Positions 54,345-64,000 of a DNA stretch of 64,000 nt are shown one piece after another. Each line of letters starts with the position of its first letter. Position 1 is the first letter of the stretch. The translations under genes were made by a program, and so were the position numbers. A model generated the notes under the pieces. It was given only the letters and a program-made list of their open reading frames with translations. It was not told the DNA's origin and did not search any database. Source of the DNA: Argyresthia goedartella (taxonomy: Eukaryota; Arthropoda; Insecta; Lepidoptera; Argyresthiidae); assembly GCA_949825045.1 (NCBI GenBank), contig OX463810.1:37830201-37894200 (forward strand). Reading direction: 5' to 3'.

Positions 54345-54480
54345 ATAAGTATGTTTGCATTAGATTTCAAGACTCTATCTCTTATAGTTCCTGAGAGAAG
54401 TGCCTGTGACAGACGGACGGACGGCCTCGCGAGTGATCCTATGAGGGTTCCTCCTTTTGAGGTACGGAAACCTGAATATT
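54345..54480 (+). repeat. SINE2b 3' fragment
   Basis: Contains AGTTCCTGAGAG, GACAGACGGACGGACGG and GAGGTACGGAAACC, a diverged copy of the SINE2b 3' part. Confidence 0.6.
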
Positions 54481-55027
54481 ATGTGAATAAAATTCTCACA
54501 AAACATCAAAGATGCAAAAAGTCACTTATTCGCTCCACGTTCTCGTAAAACGTATGGCTGTTACAGGTGCAATGCTTAAAGTATTGGAGTTTTATCAATG
54601 TGGAAGAAACAATATTGCTGTCGCTATACATAGAAACAATTATACATATACACAAGATGACATTTAATTAGCTGACCGTAATTTGGGGAATGATAGTCAA
54701 CAATATGAACAACTTTTCCCAAGATACAAATGGACGCAAATAAAAAAAAACATCCCTCGGTACATTGACCCGATCAGCTGACTACAAGTTACTATGGGAG
54801 ACCCATATATTCTTTTTCGTTTACGACCATATGTTTATCGAGGAAAGTTGTTCATAATTATGGGTACTATCATCATCAGCTAATTAAATCTCAACCTTTA
54901 CAACATAATAATATATCAAATAAATAGAACAAAACTGTTTTGTATGTCGTAGGATTATTTAATAATGCGTATTTTCGCGGAAATTCTAGGGTTTTTGTCA
55001 AAAAGTACTTAGTTTAAAGTGTTTTTT
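54481..55027. other. No gene seen
   Basis: AT-rich with no supported features. Confidence 0.45.
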
Positions 55028-55110
55028 TTTTGTTCTCACATGTTCAACCGAACACGAAGGATAAAGGGGGCTTCGCTTCGCTCACCCTAAGCTACCGCAG
55101 TGTTTTCAAG
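55028..55110 (+). repeat. TIR-2 internal fragment
   Basis: GTTCTCACATGTTCAACC, ACGAAGGATAAAGGGGGCTT and CACCCTAAGCTACCGCAG match the TIR-2 interior at about 39950-40030. Terminal repeats are missing. Confidence 0.65.
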
Positions 55111-56283
55111 GGTTCATACGACATATATGTTCAAACACCTATTAGTTGTTCCTTCAAGTAGTACTAACTATACTGGTAATTCGTTTGTCCGTAGAACCTC
55201 TAAAGTTTATAATGAAAGCTTTTCTGATTTAGATCTTTTTAATATGTCTCTTAATGTGTTTAAGCAAAGTGCCACTAAAATTTTAAATAGTGATGGTGAA
55301 ATTATGTAAGCAGGTTGATTAATTTGTTTTGTGCATTTTTTATGTAATTTTTTTATGTAAAATTCAAACGCTGACGATCAGTAAAAATTCAAATTGAACT
55401 AGTAATTAATCGAAACTGTAGGTTTATTTTAACACCATAACTTTAACTTTTTCTTAAGTAATTTTGCGAACTGTTTGTTTCGTTAATATACAAATAAATA
55501 AATAAATAAAATATACAAGGCATAAGTTATCTTGATTACCTTAAGCTGAAATACTTTATTGTCAGCCAAACTTTGATTTGGCGGTTGTGAATCCACAGCC
55601 ACCAATCTACTCACATTTGGACAACTCCATCAGCCAGCCAGCCTTTACGCTAAGAAGCTGAGACACTGGGTAGGTGAACATCTAGCTCCTAATAAAAAAT
55701 GATGTACCTAACAGTGTTTTTCCTGATTGCTTCATGTAAATAATGATGTGTAATACGTGTGTGTAAGTGGTTGTGTGTGAGGGTAGAGATATGTGTGTGA
55801 GGGTATGTTTGTATGCGTGTATGCCTATTAATTTAATTATGCTAAAATTAAAATTTTATTTTGTATATGTTGTGTAAAAATATGGATTATTTATATCTGA
55901 AATAAATTGATAAATAAATAAATAAAAAATTCGCAATCGAAAAAGATACACAAACAATGAAATACTGTTTCTACAGAAATAACAAGAAAACAAATCCTAG
56001 ATGTAAAAGTACAGACCAAATCTAAAGGAGCTTTTACGGAGAATGTTCTGTGTTACGATTATAATTTTTTAATTGGTCCGATGTTTCCGTGAATTGAATG
56101 AGTGAAAGCTTTCTGAAAGCTGCCTGGAAAAGATCAAACTACTTACCTTCAGATATAGGTACCTATATGATGGTTTGTAATAAATCACAAATTCTGATAA
56201 CCAAATGTACGTTTGTTTGACGTAAAATTGGGTTTAAAAAGTTTTTATAATTAACTTTGATAATAATCCATACTTTACTTCAG
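55111..56283. other. No gene seen; GT-rich and AAATA-rich stretches
   Basis: Low-complexity AATAAATAA near 55490-55510 and 55900-55925, and a GTGTGTG-rich stretch at 55755-55830 that could be a LINE 3' UTR. A 69-codon frame at 55100-55309 begins within the repeat and is unsupported. Confidence 0.4.
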
Positions 56284-56557
56284 CACGTGCTCAATGATAG
56301 CACCTCCTATCTGCTTCATTCATGAACAAGAAACTAGAGGAGTATACGTCCCACAAGCGAACAATGAAGCACCGGAACAAATTGAAGCACTCTTACTGAA
56401 ACTGTCAGTAGCAGTGAACAAAACACCTGCTCGTAAATCCGCACTTAAAGGATCGGACATCGATTACGTACGTTTTCCACCGGGGCAGGACGCAGAAGTT
56501 CCTAAGTATCAAGATACCCGAGAGGAACTATTCTTAGGTTCAGGAAAAACTTATTGA
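56284..56557 (+). CDS. Possible orphan exon, 91 codons
   Basis: An open frame follows a fair splice acceptor (TACTTTACTTCAG ending at 56283) and runs through an in-frame ATG at 56294 to a stop at 56555-56557. The protein has balanced composition, with DYVRFPPGQDAEVPKYQD and a LGSGKTY end, unlike the repeat frames. I do not recognise the family. If real it is a last coding exon of a host gene to the left, but no partner exon was found. Confidence 0.3.
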
Positions 56558-57064
56558 TCTAAAACATATTTCTAACGTTTTGACGAAGGAAACCACCATA
56601 TAGCGATAACGCTTTAATTTTCTTATTTGGTCGCTAATAGAGATAAGACATATTTCTAATTTTTACAAGAATAAGTGGAAAATCATAGGGTTTTTTTTTG
56701 AGGACATCAAAATGGAGTTTCTCGTGAGGAAAGAGATAATCTATCATCTATCATGGCCGTGGCTCCTCGCAGTTTACCGTCGTAGGAATGTACAGCTAAC
56801 TGCTGGGTAAATCTCGATTTACGAGGATTTTACTGCTGGTTTTACAACGGCTATACTCCTGGACAATTGAAAGCCTTCCCAAGAGGCCCCATGCCCGTCG
56901 TCTCAACGAGCTTCCGACTGGCATCAAGCCCTGCATTCCAATCCAAACAACAACCTCATACTGAAGATGTATTTATGTCTATTTTTATGGCAACAACTAT
57001 AATGATCACCAAAATATTTTTTTCCTACCCAAAATGGATGAACACCAAAAGTTGCAAAAAATAT
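56558..57064. other. No gene seen
   Basis: Possible 3' UTR of the orphan exon. Otherwise no supported features. Confidence 0.35.
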
Positions 57065-57184
57065 CAGGGCAAAATACTGCGGTAGTTTAGGTAAAGGGTA
57101 AAGGTGGTGAGCGAAGCGAAGCCCCCTTTATCCTTCGTGTTAGGTTGAACATGTAAGAACAACAAAAATACTTAAAACATAAAC

Positions 57185-57706
57185 TTGCACTTGCACTTGC
57201 AGTACTTCTTGCCACGGCAGACCAAAATCACCCTTGCTCAGTCCCTTCTTCTGCCGCTAATCGACTACGCCGATGTCTGTTGGGCGAGCGCGAACGAAGA
57301 TCTACTGAACAAACTCGAACGACTTCAGAATCTTGGGATTCGGTTTTTCTTCGGGTTGCGCAAATTCGACCATGTTTCTCAATATCGCAAAGAGTTGGGG
57401 TGGCTTCCAATTCGTCGTCGCCGAGACACTCATATTCTCTCTTATCTTTTCAATATATTGAAAAACCCGCGCTACCCCAGCTACCTTCGAGAACGCTTTG
57501 AGTATCTCTTTTCAGGAGATCGGCACCGGAGATCTCACACGGTCTCACTCTTAGCCACTCCAAGGCATAACACCTCGGCATATGAGCACTCATTCAGGCT
57601 GCAGGCGGTCCGACTGTGGAACGCACTACCTTGCACTATAAGAGACATTCCCACTATTGTCTCTTTCAAAAACCGGGTAAAAGAGCACTTCCTCTCTCTT
57701 TCGTGA
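57185..57706 (+). pseudogene. LINE-C RT C-terminal fragment
   Basis: 173 codons without a stop, including LIDYADVCWAS, FDHVSQYRKELGWLP and RLWNALPCTIRD. Catalytic RT motifs lie upstream and are absent. The apparent ATG at 57185 is in filler sequence. Used as the reference for copy 1 at 1-832. Confidence 0.82.
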
Positions 57707-58010
57707 GAGTTATAGTATGTAGGTATATCATTATAATATATAAACTATATTTGCAGGTATATGTATATATTGTATTTAGTAGTCTGGTATATAAGTATTT
57801 TATTTTCCGTATTTTATATTATATGTATTTTAGTATAAATTAGATATTGTAAACTGCCTACCCTTTCATGATACATTTCCCTTTCATGCCTTGGTTTGCT
57901 GGAAGAAATCTATTTTTAGAGATAAGCTCGTCTTTGTACATATGATTTCTCCTAATGTTACCTTTTAAATTGAATATGTGTGTGCAATAAAGAATTATGA
58001 ATTATGAAAA
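57185..58010 (+). mobile_element. LINE-C copy 2, 5'-truncated insertion
   Basis: Begins within the RT at about 57195, runs through an intact C-terminal frame (stop 57704-57706) and a 3' UTR to AATAAAGAATTATGAATTATG. Short AAACTT sequences at both sides (57179-57184 and 58011-58016) may be target duplications of the TIR-2/IR host. The GCACTTGCACTTGCA stutter at the 5' junction is filler. Confidence 0.75.
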
Positions 58011-58037
58011 AACTTTAAAAAAAGAAGTTTGGTGTTC

Positions 58038-58093
58038 ATTTATCCAAACACAATTTGGTGGATAAATGTCCACCAAATTGTGTTTGGATAAAT
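58038..58093. repeat. Perfect 25-bp inverted repeat with 6-base loop
   Basis: Arms 58038-58062 and 58069-58093 are exact reverse complements (left arm starts ATTTATCCAAACACAATT). The left arm and preceding TTAAAAAAAGAAGTTTGGTG recur in direct orientation at about 58195-58240. Confidence 0.92.
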
Positions 58094-58260
58094 TTAGGTA
58101 AAGGGTAAAGGTGTTGAGCGAAGCGAAGCCCCCTTTATCCTTCGTGTTAGGTTGAAGATGTAAGAACAACAAAAATACTTAAAACATAAACTTTAAAAAA
58201 AGAAGTTTGGTGATCATTTATCCAAACACAATTTGGTGGATATTTATCCATTCTGCAGTC

Positions 58261-59574
58261 ATTTCGAATTTATTGGTAGTAAAATAGGTGCGTTTTTGGT
58301 AATCGTTTAAATAAGCCATTTTTAGTACCCAACTTATTCTTTGGCATTTAACTGCCTGGCTTAACTGGACAACATAATCAGTCTCCTTCATCAACACACA
58401 TTAATCATCTCAGCATAATGCGGCATAAATACGATCTAGCTATCCTAAAGGGGTAATCGGAGCGAATAGCAGGGATAGAGAGCGCGCAGAGCCTACCGCC
58501 TGTCCCGTCTAGATGACCGACTTCATACTCCATGAACGTAACCATGTGCATTCATAAGTTTGTATGTGGTATTGAAAGAAAATGCAGTTGGGATATTTGG
58601 TTTTATTGGTTTTCATAATCATTCCACTTGTTCTACAGTTCAAAGAGCCACTAGGTTTAGTTGTATATATAAATTTACGTTTTCCAGCCTCCTAGACTAA
58701 GATGGTCATAGGAAGGTGGTTGGGTAACCCTATCACATCGTCAAACCTCACAAGACCTCAAGAAGAACATCGCCATCGTAGAGTAAGCTGTTAAAAGCAT
58801 TTTTTATTATCAGCGCGCGGTCGGCTTTATTGCTTATCCGATACAAAATAAAAGTCACTGTTTCTCTGCTGAGAGCACTCTACTGTTGTAAACTGTTTTA
58901 AAGTAGAGTTACTCTGTTGTTCGCTGTTGTACATTTGTAACGGAAGAGGGTGTTTTGCAAAAAAAGTTAAACAAATGAATTCAAGCTGGAAGTCTTTTCT
59001 GAAGTGTAGCCACAGAGATATCAAACTCAACCTCCTTCGTAGCGATGCAGTGTCGATCGCTTTTCCTCGCGAGTTTTCAAGTTATATTATTAATTGTATT
59101 CTCAGAGGTTGTATAATTTTGCAAGATTTGTTTAATGTGAGATAATATCTGTCTGTATATTATGTTAGCTGAGTATCACTATCGTCAAAAATCTAAGTAA
59201 TCGTAATGGGCTATGAGAGTAGTAGTTTAATAAAAACAGATACCTGGAAACCACCCACGCATCATCTTGCATAGATACTATGAAAGAAAAAGCCACTAGA
59301 TACTATCTTGCGCTTTATTTTTCATGATCACTTTATAGATATCGACATACACAGAGCATCCATTACTCTCAGATCATACTTGTTCACATCATAGATTAAA
59401 TATTGTCGCACTGAAACTTCTACTAAACTAAGATCACACTTCGAAATTTGGAGGCTACTGCTGGGTATAAGTCGCGCAACGAATTAAGAGCGCTGGGCGA
59501 CGTTGGCGGGAATCACTGCGCATCTGTACCAGTATTGAAAAGTGACTGCAGCGCATTTAATGCCACAGCTCATA
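58261..59574. other. No gene seen; SINE2a scrap
   Basis: 58525-58578 matches the SINE2a block CATAAGTTTGTATGTGGTAT and preceding bases. Other frames of 67-72 codons are unsupported. Confidence 0.45.
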
Positions 59575-59720
59575 ACGTGTTTGCTTCGCTCACCCCCTTT
59601 ACTTAAGGGACTGAAGGCCTTTCACCTACCCTAACCCTGGTGGGTTAGGATAGGCGAAGTGGTCTTCGCCTTGATATTTGATGTGCAAATGAGTATTTTT
59701 GATGCGCGGTTTAATATTTC
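59575..59720 (+). repeat. TIR-2 right-end fragment
   Basis: Has GCTTCGCTCACCCCCTTTAC and the terminal inverted repeat GTGCAAATGAGTATTTTTGA to about 59720. The left end is missing. Confidence 0.7.
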
Positions 59721-60144
59721 CCACTAACTACTAACGTACATTGTTAGCAGCACAACCTAAAGAAGAGAGAAGGGGACACGATTGCTCCCGCTTGAAACCT
59801 TTCTACACCTAGTTAATCCTTGCCGGCGAGTAGACAATATCGCACACCCTCTTTACGAAGCAGACCATCAAAAGTAAGTAAGTCGTCAAAATAAACAAAG
59901 AAGTAATAAATCGAGCACACAAGCTGGTCATGTTTCATCTCGGATGGTGGAGCAACTTGAGCCATTACCGGCAACGGTTGCGGGGAATTATACTGAAACA
60001 GAAATGTATCGCCATCTGGTATTTCGAGTTGTGATGTTTCGATTGTGCAGATGGGACGCGGTATGTTCTTTGTTGGCTGATTTGGCGAGGAATTTGAAGT
60101 ACTACAAGACACCGATACATTTCCAAACCAACACTTCAGGCCTT
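59721..60144. other. No gene seen
   Basis: Opposing frames near 59813-60159 overlap each other and show no family signature. Confidence 0.4.
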
Positions 60145-61225
60145 AGACTTCAAAATTGAAAGACAAAAAGAAGATTTTGATGATGTCAATAGAGTATTAT
60201 CTTTAACCTTGAATTGGTTCACAGTTAACAATTTATTGTTAAATGCTGGTAAAACCAAATGTATCAAATTCTCACTTCCAAATGTCAGGCAAGTTGGGAC
60301 CGGTTTAGTGTTGGACAGCAATACGTTAGAATTAGTAAATGACACGAAGTTTCTTGGAATAACCATTGATAACAAATTGCAGTGGGGACCCCACATAGAA
60401 AAATTGGCTGGTAAATTAAGTTCTGCGGCTTACGCTGTTAGGAACATCAGACAAAACACGGATGTGGCTACATCTAGGCTAGTATATTTTAGTTACTTTC
60501 ATAGTGTCATGTCCTATGGTATCTTGTTGTGGGGGAAAGCAGCGGATATTCAAACTATTTTTATTTTACAGAAAAGAGCTATTCGAGCAATTTATAATTT
60601 AAAACGCACAGACTCCTTAAGACAGCTTTTTAAAGAAATTGACATACTAACTGTAGCTAGTCAATTTATTTTCGAAAATATAATGTACATACGCAAGAAC
60701 CTTACAAAATTTCCCAAACTTAGCGATAGCTGTAATGTTAACCTAAGAAATAATCACAGACTATTTGCGCCCCGGTTTAGACTCGCGAAGTTTAGCAATT
60801 CTTTCAAGGGTCAATGCATTCTCTACTACAACAAGATACCTCTGGAGATCTTGAAATTGCCATTTGAGCAATTTAAAATCCATGTTAAAGCGACTTTGTC
60901 GAAAAAGGGATATTACAATGTTCAAGATTACTTAAATGATGGGTCTGTATGATGGGTTAATCTGGCTCAACACAGACCTTGCTGTTAATAATTTTGTAAT
61001 TATTTATTCCTGCTTATTAATTATGATAATGACTAAATATTATATTTTGTATTAGTTAAGCATAAGCAATTTTTTAAAAGAGATCTAAAAATCAATCTGT
61101 GGGAGTTTCTACGCCCTCCTTCTCCCACAGTGGTCCAATGTAGAGAAGTGGCAAAAAATGACGATTGCTAAGTATATGTAAATATCTACAGTAATAAAGA
61201 CATTTGGAATTTGGAATTTGGAATC
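60145..61225 (+). mobile_element. LINE-A copy, 5'-truncated, cleanest frame
   Basis: Starts just after the FADD region (AAAATTGAAAGACAAAA) and continues through one open frame, the 3' UTR hairpin (CTGTGGGAG/CTCCCACAG, 61098-61132), and a TTTGGAATTTGGAATTTGGA tail. Very similar to 11615-12690 but without the TAG and deletions there. Confidence 0.88.
60209..60952 (+). pseudogene. LINE-A RT C-terminal half
   Basis: 247 codons uninterrupted, actually open from about 60146. Contains LGITIDNKLQWGPH and YFHSVMSYGILLWGKAA. Lacks the catalytic palm, so not functional alone. The end is GSV-stop through an ATGATG duplication compared with the full copy, which continues VWG before its stop. Confidence 0.85.
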
Positions 61226-61304
61226 AAAATACCTATCTTTAAGATCGGTTTATCTATAAGCTGCAATTTTCAAGTTTAACTTATTATTACTGCTAGTCGA
61301 GACA

Positions 61305-61562
61305 TTATAATAATAATCCTTTATTGCACAGAAAACACAGCGGAAATTATAACAGAAAGAGTATGCAAAGGTGGGCTTTTTCTAAAAAGAAATTTCTTAC
61401 AGCTAACCTGTGAAGAAAAGAGAAAAATAAAATATAGAGAGGTAGTCCTAGTGTACAATTAAGAGTTAAAAGAAATAAATAAAATAAATATACTATCAAA
61501 TAAATCACAATACACCCTACGTAATTACTATAAAATAAATAAATAGAATACAATAAATAAAT
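61305..61562 (-). repeat. LINE-D 3' UTR, second copy
   Basis: Minus-strand copy of 4893-5155 with few differences. It has no coding part, so it is a short 5'-truncated insertion. Confidence 0.82.
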
Positions 61563-61734
61563 TAAACATTATATGTTTTCAGTAAAACAAATTTATAAAG
61601 TTTTGAAATTTGTGTCACATATTACCTTTGGTTGTGGTGGTAAAGACCACAGCTCCCCTACACCCGACGCTTCATCCCTGTACGATTTAGCAATCGCACA
61701 ATGTGCACACTCCGCAAATTTACGTAACAAACAA

Positions 61735-62305
61735 TTCTGACATTTGTGTCTCAATATATCTATGACAATCTTGTGTATGTAAAAAGAAATATAACTAATT
61801 TTCAGAAGTACAGTGATATACACAATTTTAATACTAGAAATAAAGACAAGTTGGTTGCTTATGTAAGCCGACTACATAAAATTAGTAATTCTTTTAAAGG
61901 CAATTGTATACGCTATTACAATAAGGTCCCTACTGATATTAAAAACTTACCTTTAGACAAGTTTAAAATAATAATAAAACAGAAATTGTATAAAAAAGGT
62001 TACTACAGGATATCTGATTACTTAGAGGACAGATGTCCATGGGAATAGATTGTTTGAGTAACAGGCTGTTTCGATATATAATTAGCATTCATTTTGTAAT
62101 TTGACAATATTTTATTTAAAAAAGGAAACGCAAAAGATGCGACGACTGTGGAGTTTCTTCGGTGAGCTCTTCTCCACAGATTCCGCCATTGGGTTAGTGA
62201 ACTCACCCAAAAAAATGTAATGACGGATCTAAGTGATGTAACAACATCCTATGGAAATAAATGATTTTTGATTTTGATTTTGATTTTGATTTTGATTTTG
62301 AATTC
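61735..62305 (+). mobile_element. LINE-B copy 2, 5'-truncated
   Basis: Starts at ATTCTGACATTTGTGTC, matches 24255-24805 closely through the frame end (62046-62048) and hairpin UTR, and ends in about six GATTTT units (62268-62300). No differences are obvious over the coding part, so it is young. Confidence 0.88.
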
Positions 62306-62310
62306 ACTGT

Positions 62311-63034
62311 CACTGTACAACAAGGTGGATTGCGCTCGTGTGAATTAGCGCGATAAAATCTATTTACGTAAATCGGCCTTTTTACTAAATAATCATTATC
62401 AAGTTATCAAATCAAGGTGTATGGCGTATCAAGAGACCCTACATCTTAATGGTCCTTCGAACACGAGTTTGATGAGTTTTCTGGATTTGTGGAAGATCCA
62501 GTCTGGCCCTATACTCAGGAGCGGGGTCTATCACGTCGGATTGAAACCGAAACCACATCAACATCAAGCTATCAAGAACCAGCAGCAAGGCGAAACTTAT
62601 CAAGAAGTTAACGACTACGCTGGATTATTTGTATGAAGACCGTTCCAGTATACATACTATTATCAAGTTATCAAGCATCAAGCAGGTACCTATTATCAAG
62701 TTAGAATCCAGAATACTAGTGCAGCTGGAATACAATAAATAACAAGTCAAACAAGCATCAAGAGGGTCATCAACTCATCTTGGAAGACATTATCGAAGTT
62801 AAAATCAGACTTGAACATAGCGGTCAACGAAGTGATCTCAAAAGGTTTCATTTTATTTCGCATTGTAGTGCGGATCTCTATACATTACAAAAAAAACATT
62901 TGCCTTGACCGGAGACCCTTTCATTTCTAGGCCAAATCGCACGTTAAAGTAGACTTATCGGCGCTCGTACGCTAAAACTATTGATTTTACAAAAATGGAA
63001 GCAGAGGAATTATGAGAAATGTTTTTGACGACCT
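62311..63034. other. No gene seen; ATCAAG-rich stretch
   Basis: TATCAAGTTATCAA-type phrases recur irregularly at 62395-62790. The 71-codon frame at 62421-62636 lies in it and is unsupported. Confidence 0.4.
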
Positions 63035-63250
63035 CTGTGGCGCTACAGTTTGGCTCTGCCTACCATGCAAGAGGTCCCGGGTTCGACCCCCGGCTGGTGA
63101 TAAGGTGATAAAGAAAAAAAATCCCCATGTCTTGAACGTTTATATCTGTGTGATGTCGCTGTTTCTGTTTCCCACGTCACAGGGTATTCTAGTGTGGGGC
63201 CAGAAGCAATGTATGTGCTTGTATATAATTGTATTTGTTTATTTTTGATG
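63035..63250 (+). repeat. SINE5 candidate (tRNA-like head)
   Basis: GACCTCTGTGGCGCTACAGT head with box B GGTTCGACCCC at about 63079-63089, followed by an A-rich link and a non-tRNA body. Box A is weak. A tRNA gene is less likely because the acceptor arm does not pair. Confidence 0.55.
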
Positions 63251-63837
63251 TTTATTTTTGCCTTTGACACTTTCATCGTATCTGATAATGGTTTACCAAA
63301 AAGTGAAAGACCCGTTAACGGGGGGATAATTGTGATATTTTAATCAAGATTCAAAACTTTTTTAATTGACTGAATAGAATCACTGCGTTAATAGGCCTGT
63401 AAAGTCTTTTACTCCTCATCGGCGTCAATAACCGTAAATAGCGTTTCAGAACAAACCCATCTCTTTAAAACCGTCTAAATATCTCACCCACTCAACGCAC
63501 TTATCGGACTTTGAGCGATTCCTTAACCCGTGAAAAATAATCTACTTTGGAAGACCACGATCTGTCGCTTCCGCTCGGTGGAAAGTGTCGTACGATGAGC
63601 CACAGCGACCCATCGAGCCCAAGCGAAGCATACAATCGGACCCGTGATCTGGGCTTAATTGTATTCCAACGAGATAAGAATGGAGTTGGGTAGGAATTAC
63701 GAGCTCCGCTCTGCTGATATTGCCTTCGGTAGGCTTTGGGGGCACAGGGGTTTAGGTATGTCCAGTTTCGTCTTACAATTTAGATACCGTCTCTTGGCAG
63801 GGGATAACAGGCAGAGGGAAATAAAATGTACTAAGTA
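63251..63837. other. No gene seen; possible worn RTE body
   Basis: May contain older RTE sequence given the tail that follows, but no frame can be followed. Confidence 0.35.
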
Positions 63838-63993
63838 AAAGGGAGCAACAAGGCCAGTGGGCAGACCACCTGCCCGATGGTCCGACGACATACTGAAGTC
63901 GACAGGATCTTATTGGATGGGGTTGGCACAGGACCGTAGGGGTTGGCGCTATTGAGAAGAGGCCTGTGCCCAGCAGCGGGTTGATGTGGGCTG
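63838..63993 (+). pseudogene. RTE-like LINE C-terminal fragment
   Basis: Translates as GRPPARWSDDILKSTGSYWM, LAQDRRGWRY, stop, EEACAQQRVDVG, stop: the end of an RTE-type reverse transcriptase with one TGA inside. The family pattern of a basic RPxxRWxDD stretch and QDR.xWR is recognisable. Confidence 0.7.
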
Positions 63994-64000
63994 AGCATGA

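Larger units (their letters stand above)
57065..58200 (-). repeat. TIR-2 internal fragments in two pieces
   Basis: Reverse-orientation TIR-2 interiors at 57065-57184 and 58096-58195, each with GAGCGAAGCGAAGCCCCCTT and TAAGAACAACAAAAATACTT. The first is followed by LINE-C. Confidence 0.7.

Overview
The window looks like a repeat-dense intergenic stretch of an insect nuclear genome, most likely a moth or butterfly (Lepidoptera). It is AT-rich, has eukaryotic splice signals, and carries tRNA-derived SINEs, non-LTR retrotransposon (LINE) 3' ends, Tc1 and mariner transposons, palindromic MITEs and a BEL/Pao LTR retrotransposon. There is no bacterial-style gene organisation. The lepidopteran assignment rests on the overall mix and on repeat heads that I recall as common in moth genomes; I could not search a database.

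Layout. 0-9 kb: LINE 3' fragments, two head-to-head copies of a tRNA-type SINE (SINE1), the other SINE-like families (SINE2a, SINE2b), foldback MITEs and one MITE-P copy. 9.0-12.8 kb: a nearly full-length but broken LINE (LINE-A) inserted into a TIR-2 element. 13-18.7 kb: more nested repeats, including repeat X split by a LINE piece and a SINE, two foldback elements, reverse-strand LINE-A pieces and MITE-P. 21.3-25.3 kb (minus strand): the only host-like multi-exon gene, with clean splice sites, a large conserved C-terminal domain, one stop and one frameshift; its big intron holds a LINE-B copy. 27-31.2 kb: MITE-P, SINEs and an apparently intact Tc1-like transposon (DD34E, TIRs, TA duplication). 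31.2-34 kb: LINE-E, whose reverse transcriptase (RT) motif reads YADN. 34-46 kb: SINEs, a tandem duplication, a GC-rich patch, MITE-P copies, a mariner relic and a 1.4-kb element with inverted ends. 46,971-54,330: a complete BEL/Pao element with two 544-bp LTRs (three differences), a 5-bp TTGCG duplication and one continuous gag-pol frame broken only by four in-frame stops. 55-64 kb: a possible orphan exon, LINE-C/A/D/B fragments, a perfect 25-bp inverted repeat, and an RTE-like tail at the right edge.

How the parts work together: autonomous-type elements (LINE-A, LINE-E, BEL/Pao, Tc1) supply or once supplied mobility proteins, while SINEs and MITEs depend on such proteins. Nesting gives relative ages: TIR-2 elements and repeat X are older than the LINEs, SINEs and MITE-P inside them, and the BEL/Pao copy is among the youngest. 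The least explained signals are the four-stop BEL/Pao frame, the modular MITE-P family with a recurrent small reading frame, and the host-like gene with a possible acidic catalytic core.
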